Program-made: the position numbers and the translations under genes
The notes under the pieces: generated by a model
The model's database searches: none
What the model was told of the DNA's origin: nothing
What the model saw: only the letters and a program-made list of their open reading frames with translations
Assembly (NCBI GenBank): GCA_016199105.1
Contig: JACQHI010000304.1
Location: 1 to 15,226 of the forward strand
Direction of reading: 5' to 3'
Length of the DNA stretch: 15,226 nt
Source of the DNA: Lentisphaerota bacterium
GTDB taxonomy: Bacteria; Verrucomicrobiota; Kiritimatiellia; JAAZAB01
Part shown: piece by piece, positions 6,714 to 13,200 of the stretch
Position numbering within the stretch: the first letter of the stretch is position 1
Layout: every line of letters starts with the position of its first letter

Positions 6714-6742
6714 TTGTTTTTCCGAGCCTGTCGTGCTAGCGT
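6714..6742 (+). promoter_or_regulatory. Possible extended -10 promoter upstream of the small exported protein and lon
   Basis: TTGTTT (6714-6719) and TAGCGT (6737-6742) are 17 bases apart, with TGC immediately before the -10 box, as in the promoter at 3529-3556. It would give a leader of about 50 bases before ATG 6798. The -10 box is weak. It may provide separate transcription of the last two genes within the longer operon. No sigma32 or CIRCE-like element is apparent for lon. Confidence 0.4.
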
Positions 6743-6797
6743 ACGGGTTTGCCATATCGGAGAAGACTGTGACCAACAGAAGAAAGGAACCGACGCC

Positions 6798-7427
6798 ATG
6801 AAACGAACCGCTCTGATGGAACTGACAGGCATGACCGTGGGGGTGTTGTTGTTTTCGACATTGACCCTTGCCGCCGCGGAAAACACGGCGGATTCGGCCG
6901 CCCCTGCGAAGAGCCAGACGGCGACCAATCCCCCTGCGCAGACGCCGAGAGGCGTCCCCGCCCTGCCTCCCAAAACGATGGGCGAGAGAAAAATCGCCGT
7001 GCCCGCCGGCGGCACCAATGCGATGCCCCATGGCGCGATCCCCCCGGATGAGTATGCCGAGTTTTACCGTAAAGCGCAGGAAAACAGCATCAAAACCATG
7101 GAGCTGAAGAAAAAAATATCCGAACGGCGCGCCGCGATCATGGAGACGAATCCCACGATCAAAGAGCTGCTCGTCCGCCTGCAGGACATGCAGAAACAGA
7201 TCAACGCCATTGTCGATGCCGACCCCGAACTGGCGAAGCTCAAGACGCGGTATGAAATTTTATGGACGGTCCAGCCGGATATGCCGAAAGGCGCCGGCCT
7301 TCCGTTCAATCCGAATATGATGCCCCGTCAGGGCCCCGGCGCTGCTTTCAATCCCAAGCCGGGCTTTGGAACGAACGCCCCGATGCTCATGCCGTTCGGA
7401 CCGGCCAAAGCCCCGGCAGACAAATAA
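6798..7427 (+). CDS. Small exported helical protein with Pro-rich tail, function unknown
   Basis: This 209-residue protein is not recognised. Residues 1-27 form a signal peptide (MKRTAL, a hydrophobic core, then LAAA). A low-complexity Ala/Pro/Thr linker runs to about residue 80. A charged helical, probably coiled-coil segment spans about 84-155 (EYAEFYRKAQENSIKTMELK, KKKISERRAAI, VRLQDMQKQINAIVD). The tail is Pro/Met/Phe/Asn-rich and ends FGPAKAPADK. Start ATG 6798 has AAAGGA about ten bases upstream. The stop is four bases from the lon start. The overall plan (signal, low-complexity linker, helices, Pro/Met tail, and a TNAP sequence) echoes the protein at 3563-4555, suggesting both act in the envelope, perhaps as structural or scaffold proteins. 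That is inference. Confidence 0.75.
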   Translation: MKRTALMELTGMTVGVLLFSTLTLAAAENTADSAAPAKSQTATNPPAQTPRGVPALPPKTMGERKIAVPAGGTNAMPHGAIPPDEYAEFYRKAQENSIKTMELKKKISERRAAIMETNPTIKELLVRLQDMQKQINAIVDADPELAKLKTRYEILWTVQPDMPKGAGLPFNPNMMPRQGPGAAFNPKPGFGTNAPMLMPFGPAKAPADK

Positions 7428-7431
7428 GATC

Positions 7432-9864
7432 ATGCCCCAGACACCCGAAGAAAAATCGGACCCGCCGGCCTCTCCCAGCGTCATCCCGCCCATCAAGGAG
7501 CTGGTGCTGGCCCGGGATATTCTTCCGGAACGTCTGCCCTTGCTCCCGATTCGACATCGCCCGCTGTTTCCGCGGATGATCGTCCCCATGAGCATCGAGG
7601 ATGAACCGCTGAAACACATGATCGTCGAGCTCGTCAAGTCGCAGGCCCGGTATCTGGGCGTCGTGCTCGTCCGACCCCAGACCCGCGAGGACATGACGTC
7701 GGTTCGGGCGGCGGATGTCTATACCGTCGGCGTGGCCGCGGAAATTCTGCGCACCTCCCAACTCGCTCCGGATGCCCCGATCCAGATGATGATCGGCATG
7801 CTGGAACGGTTCAAGATCGAACGCTTCCTAAGGGAGACGCCCACCCTTCTGGCCGAAGTGCGATACCTCGCCGAAACCGATATGACGGCGAACGACGAGC
7901 TTCGCGCTTATTCCGTGGCCATCATCAACAGCATCAAGGAACTGATCCAGCTCAACCCCCTCTTCAAGGAGGAACTGAACCTGCTGTTGACCAAGGTGAA
8001 TTTGAACGAACCCGGCCGGCTGGCGGATTTTGCCGCCGCCATGACCACCGCCGGCTCCGAGGAACTGCAGGCCGTCCTGGAAACGGTCAGCATCCGGTCC
8101 CGCCTGGAAAAGGCGCTCGCCCTGCTCAAAAAGGAGCTGGATGTCTCCCGGATCCAGATCAAAATCAACCAGAACATCGAGGAGAAACTCTCCAAGCAAC
8201 AGCGGGAATTTTTCCTCCGCGAACAGCTCAAGGCCATCAAAAAAGAGCTGGGCATCGCCAAGGAGGGGAAGGAGGCGGAACTGGAGCGTTTCCAGGAGCG
8301 CTTGAAAACCCTGACCCTCCCGCCCGAGGCCGCCGAACGCGTCCGCGAGGAAATGGACAAGCTCGGCCTGCTGGATCCCATTTCCCCGGAATTCAACGTG
8401 ACCCGCAATTACCTTGAGTGGCTCACCGCCCTGCCCTGGGGCGTCGTCACGCCCGATAGCTTCGATCTCGACAAGGCCGCGCGCCGCCTGAATCACGATC
8501 ACTACGGGCTGGAGGATGTCAAGGACCGGATCCTCGAATTCCTGTCAGTCGGCATCCTGAAAGGCAACGTCTCCGGCTCCATCATTTGTTTCGTCGGCCC
8601 GCCGGGCGTGGGCAAGACGTCCATCGGCCAATCCATCGCCGCCAGCATCGGCCGGAAGTTCTACCGGTTTTCGCTGGGCGGCATGCGGGACGAGGCCGAG
8701 ATCAAGGGGCATCGCCGCACCTACATCGGCGCCCTGCCGGGCAAATTCATCCAGGCCATGAAAATCTGCAAGAGCGCCAATCCCCTCATCATGCTGGACG
8801 AAGTGGACAAGATCGGCGCCAGCTTCCAGGGCGACCCCGCGTCCGCCCTCCTGGAAGTGCTCGATCCGGAACAGAACCGCGACTTCCTCGACCATTATCT
8901 CGATGTCCGCTTCGATCTCTCCCGCGTCCTGTTCGTCTGCACCGCGAACGTGCTCGACACGATTCCCCGCGCCCTGCTGGACCGCATGGAAACGATCAAG
9001 CTGTCGGGCTACATCCTCGAGGAAAAGCTCCAGATTGCCCGGAAATACCTGATCCCCAAGCAACTCAAGGCCGGCGGCCTGGACAAGAGCCGGATCGTCA
9101 TCACGAATCCGGCGCTCCGGGAAATCATCGACGGATATGCGCGCGAGCCCGGCGTGCGCGGCGTGGAAAATCACATCAAAAAGATCGTCCGGAAGGCCGC
9201 CAAACGGATCGTGAAACGCCGGTCAACCGTCGTCACGGTGGATGCCGACAACGTGGAGAAGTTCCTCGGCAAGCGCATGTTCTCCGACGAGGATCCTTTC
9301 CAGAAACCCCGGCCCGGCGTGGTCATGGGGCTGGCCTGGACCAGTCTGGGCGGCGACACGCTTTACGTGGAAGCCACGCGCGTGGAGGCCGAAAAGCCGG
9401 GCTTCAAACAGACCGGCCAGCTCGGCAACGTCATGATCGAATCGGCCGAAATCGCCTACACCTTCATCCGCGCCTTCCTCAGCCGGCGGAAGGAGATCCG
9501 CACCTTCTTCGAAAAACATTTCATCCATCTCCACGTGCCGGCCGGAGCGACCCCCAAGGACGGCCCCTCGGCCGGCGTCACCATGGCCTCCGCCCTGTAT
9601 TCGCTGGCCACGCACCGGTGCGTCGAGCCGCATCTCGCCATGACCGGCGAACTCACCCTGACGGGGCTGGTGATGCCCATCGGCGGCGTCAAAGAGAAAA
9701 CCATCGCCGCGAAACGGGCCGGCGTCACGCACATCGTGTTCCCCTCTCAGAACCGGCCGGATTTCGAGGAACTGCCGGCCCACATCCGCAAGGGACTCAA
9801 GCCGCACTACGCCCAGACCTTCCAGGATATCGTCAAGGTCGCCTTCCCGCCCGGCCAATCGTGA
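7432..9864 (+). CDS. lon: ATP-dependent protease Lon
   Basis: The 810-residue protein has the full Lon architecture. The N-terminal substrate-binding domain starts around LPLLPIRHRPLFPRMIVPM (about 36-54). A long helical linker (NIEEKLSKQQREFFLREQLK) covers about 245-280. In the AAA+ module, Walker A GPPGVGKT is at 389-396, Walker B LIMLDEVD at 452-459, sensor-1 N506 is in CTAN, and sensor-2 R576 is in GVRGVEN. The C-terminal serine protease domain has catalytic S713 in PKDGPSAG and K754 in GGVKEK. It degrades misfolded and regulatory proteins in the cytoplasm as a hexamer. ATG 7432 lies four bases after the previous stop with only a weak ribosome binding site, so coupling is likely. An upstream in-frame start at 7366 would lie inside the previous gene and is rejected. 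Confidence 0.97.
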   Translation: MPQTPEEKSDPPASPSVIPPIKELVLARDILPERLPLLPIRHRPLFPRMIVPMSIEDEPLKHMIVELVKSQARYLGVVLVRPQTREDMTSVRAADVYTVGVAAEILRTSQLAPDAPIQMMIGMLERFKIERFLRETPTLLAEVRYLAETDMTANDELRAYSVAIINSIKELIQLNPLFKEELNLLLTKVNLNEPGRLADFAAAMTTAGSEELQAVLETVSIRSRLEKALALLKKELDVSRIQIKINQNIEEKLSKQQREFFLREQLKAIKKELGIAKEGKEAELERFQERLKTLTLPPEAAERVREEMDKLGLLDPISPEFNVTRNYLEWLTALPWGVVTPDSFDLDKAARRLNHDHYGLEDVKDRILEFLSVGILKGNVSGSIICFVGPPGVGKTSIGQSIAASIGRKFYRFSLGGMRDEAEIKGHRRTYIGALPGKFIQAMKICKSANPLIMLDEVDKIGASFQGDPASALLEVLDPEQNRDFLDHYLDVRFDLSRVLFVCTANVLDTIPRALLDRMETIKLSGYILEEKLQIARKYLIPKQLKAGGLDKSRIVITNPALREIIDGYAREPGVRGVENHIKKIVRKAAKRIVKRRSTVVTVDADNVEKFLGKRMFSDEDPFQKPRPGVVMGLAWTSLGGDTLYVEATRVEAEKPGFKQTGQLGNVMIESAEIAYTFIRAFLSRRKEIRTFFEKHFIHLHVPAGATPKDGPSAGVTMASALYSLATHRCVEPHLAMTGELTLTGLVMPIGGVKEKTIAAKRAGVTHIVFPSQNRPDFEELPAHIRKGLKPHYAQTFQDIVKVAFPPGQS

Positions 9865-9895
9865 CAACGCCCCGGCGCTGGTAATTGTAATTATG

Positions 9896-9913
9896 GCCCG
9901 GCGGCTGCCGGGC
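9896..9913. terminator. Hairpin after lon, possible terminator
   Basis: GCCCGGC and GCCGGGC form a perfect 7-bp stem around GGCT, 31 bases after the lon stop. No T-tract follows (TAGGATAG comes next), so it is not a canonical intrinsic terminator. It may mark the 3' end of the lon transcript or protect it from exonucleases. Confidence 0.45.
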
Positions 9914-9922
9914 TAGGATAGT

Positions 9923-10062
9923 CAACGCCCAACAGCCAACGCCCAACGGAAAGAGGGAAACAGGTGAAAGAAAAGCGGTATGATCTGGATGTCAGACACG
10001 GCCATAGTCACAGATCCCTCTTTCTTGGTTGTTGGACGTTGGGCGTTGGCTGTTGGGCGTTG
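9923..10062. repeat. Inverted repeat with 26-bp perfect arms built from CAACGCCCAAC units
   Basis: The left arm (9923-9948, two CAACGCCCAAC units joined by AGC) is the exact reverse complement of 10037-10062. Pairing continues inward with GAAAGAGGGA (9949-9958) against TCCCTCTTTC (10015-10024), interrupted by a 12-base insertion (10025-10036) on the right side. The 56-base centre (9959-10014) holds a further GATCTG/CAGATC pair. A partial extra copy of the unit, GACGTTGGGCGTTG, lies at 10081-10094. The element sits in the convergent gap between lon and the macroglobulin gene. Translated, the right part gives a VGRWALAVGRW-type string, which I regard as a spurious protein. The role is unknown; it could be a mobile palindromic element or a bidirectional 3'-end structure. 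Confidence 0.75.
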
Positions 10063-10211
10063 GGTCGATTTTCTTGATTGGACGTTGGGCGTTGAAAGCA
10101 TGTGGCCCGTACTCCTCCTCGTTCTCGCCCTCGATCAAAACGGAACAGGACGCGATTACGACGAGGAGGACGACGACGATTCACCCCCAACGCCCTTACC
10201 GCCCACGCCCC
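10063..10211. other. Rest of the convergent gap: repetitive, purine/pyrimidine-rich DNA, no gene
   Basis: TCCTCCTCGT (10113-10122) and ACGAGGAGGA (10161-10170) form an inverted pair. CGACGAGGAGGACGACGACG-like trinucleotide runs lie nearby, and the end is C/A-rich (CCAACGCCC, CCGCCCACGCCCC) and related in flavour to the CAACGCCCAAC unit. An open frame of 85 codons (9980-10237) crosses this stretch but is repeat-derived low-complexity sequence and overlaps the macroglobulin 3' end, so I do not call it a gene. Confidence 0.5.
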
Positions 10212-13200
10212 TTACTTATCCGCCACCCCCACCTTGAACTCGTCGGAGTTGGCTTGGAGTTCCGGCGCGTACATGGCGGAAGCATGCGCGGGCAGCGCGC
10301 TGAATTTTCCGGGGATTTCCGCCCGAAGGCGGTACGCCATGCTGTGCATGCCCCGAACCAGCGTGCGCACGAAGAAGGCCACCCGCTCGTCGCGAAATTC
10401 CACATAGGCGCCCATGTCGTTACCGTTGTAGCCGCTGCGGATGTCCACGGGCTCGAAGCCCGCGGCCTTACGATCTTCGATGACGATATACTCGTAGTCG
10501 TTCTTACTCTCGATCGCCAATTCGACTTCCACCAGGTCGCCGCTCTTCACCACGTCCAGCGACGGAATCGCCTGACGCGTATATTTCTCGGCCTTCACGT
10601 CCACCGCCTGGCCGCGCGAACCTTCGGCCTTCTCCTTCTTGTCCGTCTCGATCAGCCGGTAAAACTTCCGGTTCACCTTGATCTCCAGTCCGGCGGCCGT
10701 AATGAAATCCTCCAGCGTGAAGTTCGTGAGATAGGCATTGACGTACAGCGGGCCGCGCCCCTTCTTGCGGAACTCGATCCGGTGTTTACCCTCCTGCACC
10801 CCAACGCCCGTCAGCACGATCTGGTTGTCGAAGGTGAACAGGTTCTCCGCGTTGATGACGACCTCCTTGAGCTTTTGGCCGTCGAGGAGAATCTCCACGG
10901 TCATGTCGGGCTGGTCCTCGCCGCTCGCCCGCAGATAATCGGCCATGGCTTCCAGGCAAAACGCCGTGTCGCGCGTGGATTTCCAGTAGGTCCCGTGCTT
11001 GCGGTTGTTCAAGACATACTTTGCCAGGCGCGACGTTTTCTCGCTTTTCGGCTCGGTCTTCGCCAGCAGGCGGAGATAGCCGGCCTGCGTTTCGATGTCG
11101 TCGCCGTACCAGAACCACCAGCGGCCGCTGGCGGGCAGCTTCAGCCAGGCGCTCTGGTTCTCGTCGTCCAGCACCAGGTACTGCTCGATATTCTTCATCA
11201 CCACCGCGAGCCGCTCACCGTCCTCCGGCGCGCGAAGGAGCGTTAGGCCCAGCAGGACCTTGCCATAGACGGAAAGGTCGTTCTTGTCCCGGAAGAGGAA
11301 TTCGCTCATGGCAGCGTTCTTCTCGCCCGCCTCGCTCATGACATTGCGGACGAAAGCATCCAGATCGTTGGCCTTCCCCCGGTACGGATATAGCTTCTCT
11401 GGCGCGTTTCGGATCTCGTCGACCTGCCTTGCTTCGTAAGCCTTCAGCCATCGGATACCGTCCTCCATCATTTGCGGCGGCACCGCCTGCGGTGAGTTCG
11501 TCGAAACCGCCACGCCATTGGTCTGGGCCGTCAACAGGCCGTGCACCACGCAGGCCGTAATGTGAGGGTCCGACCGCTCGCCCCAGCCCGAGAACCAGCC
11601 CCACCCACCGTCGGTCATCTGCATGGCCGCCAGCCGCCGGATCCCTTCCCGCACCATGTCGTTCAACAGCGCCTCGTCGAAGACCGGATTACGCTCCAGC
11701 CGCTTCCAGCCTTTCGTGCGTTCCGGGTCGTCCCCGATCTCCTGGGCGTTCAGGTTCGTGATCTTCTTCCGAATATCCTCGAGGTCGAGCCCTAGATCCT
11801 TCAACACCTTCCGGGTCAGGACGGCCGGCACGAACCGGTTCAGCGTCTGCTCCGTGCAACCGTAGGGATAATCCGCGAGATACGAGGCATCCACCATCGC
11901 AAGCGCCAGTGTAGGCGAATACCGGATCTCCAGACGCGATTGCTCCGGCTTGCGTTCCTTCGGCACCGTGATCTCGATTACCGTTGAATCGCCTTCCGGC
12001 CGGATGGCGCGGCTGTAGGATTCCGTCTTGAGTACGCCATGCACATAGGACGGGAACTTCATCTCCATCGCGTCGGATTCCTCGTCCGTCAGCGCCTTCA
12101 TCCGGACCGTCGCCTCGCCGGCCTTCACGACCTTCACGCGCCAGTCCACCCGCTGTTCGCCGCCGGCCGGGAGGCTGAGCTTCTGCGCGGCCGCCTGCAT
12201 CGGTTCCAAGGCGCCGCCTTCCAATTCAAGCCGGGCCTCCACGGCTTTTTCGGACTTCAAATAATTATGGATGTTCGCAGAGAGCACCACCTCGTCCTTC
12301 TCGATGAAAAACCGCGGCGCTTGCAGGCGCAACAGCAGGTTTTTCGACGTCACGATCTGCGCCGTGCCCTGTCCGACCTTCGTACCGTGCCCCATCGCCC
12401 AGGTCATGATCTTCCAGCCCGTGAGGTTGTCCGGCGTCGTGAATTCCACTTCCGCTTCGCCGTTGGCGTCGGTGGTCAACGTCGGCGCCCAGAAGGCGGT
12501 GTCCGCGAAGGCCGACCGGATCAACGGCGCGGCCTGCGCGGCGGAAGGCTCTCGACCTTCGTCCCAATCCCGCTCTTTCATCATCCTGGTCGTAGTGCCA
12601 CCCATTCCCCTTCTCTCTTCGCTCTCTCCAGACAGCGCATCATAACACAGATATCCACTCTCTATTCCGTCCCAGCCTTCACTTCTGTCCCAGCTTTCAG
12701 CGTAGCCGGAGTAGACGGAACCGCTAAAACCGAGGCTGCGCATCTCGGGTATGTCGCGCGGCACGACGCTTTCGAACCAGCGCTTCAGGCTGTTTTCATC
12801 ATGGAGGTTATGGGTTCGCCACCTCTTCCAAAAGAATTCCCGGATTTCCGGCACGTTGGATCCGCCGGAAATGTATTCCAGCGCCTTGTCATAGACCGTC
12901 ATCGCCACCGAGCCCACGAACGGCTTGCCGGCCAGGTCCGTCAGACGGACGCGCACCTTCGCCTTTTCCCTCGGCTTGAAGGACTCGGACGAGGGCTTCA
13001 CCTTCACGTTCAGCACGCGCTTCTCCGGCGGCACCACGATCTCCCGCATGTCGGAAAACACCTTGCCGTCGCCGATCGTAAACGCCTCCACAAAGAAGTT
13101 GGGCATGTCCTTCTTCGTGACATCCACATCCACTACCGTGCTCTTGCCGGTCAGCCTCAGGATTTGCGGTTTCGTATAAAAGCGTTCCACGGGCCGGAGG

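Noticed and set aside
8586..9884. 432-codon frame overlapping lon in another phase
   Set aside because: It is an Arg/Pro/His-rich frame-shifted reading of the Lon AAA+ and protease domains.
9896..9913. Canonical Rho-independent terminator for lon
   Set aside because: The stem is good, but no T-tract follows on either strand, so it is listed only as a possible terminator hairpin.
9980..10237. 85-codon plus-strand frame in the convergent gap
   Set aside because: Its VGRWALAVGRW and Asp/Glu/Pro runs come directly from the nucleotide repeats, and it runs into the macroglobulin 3' end.
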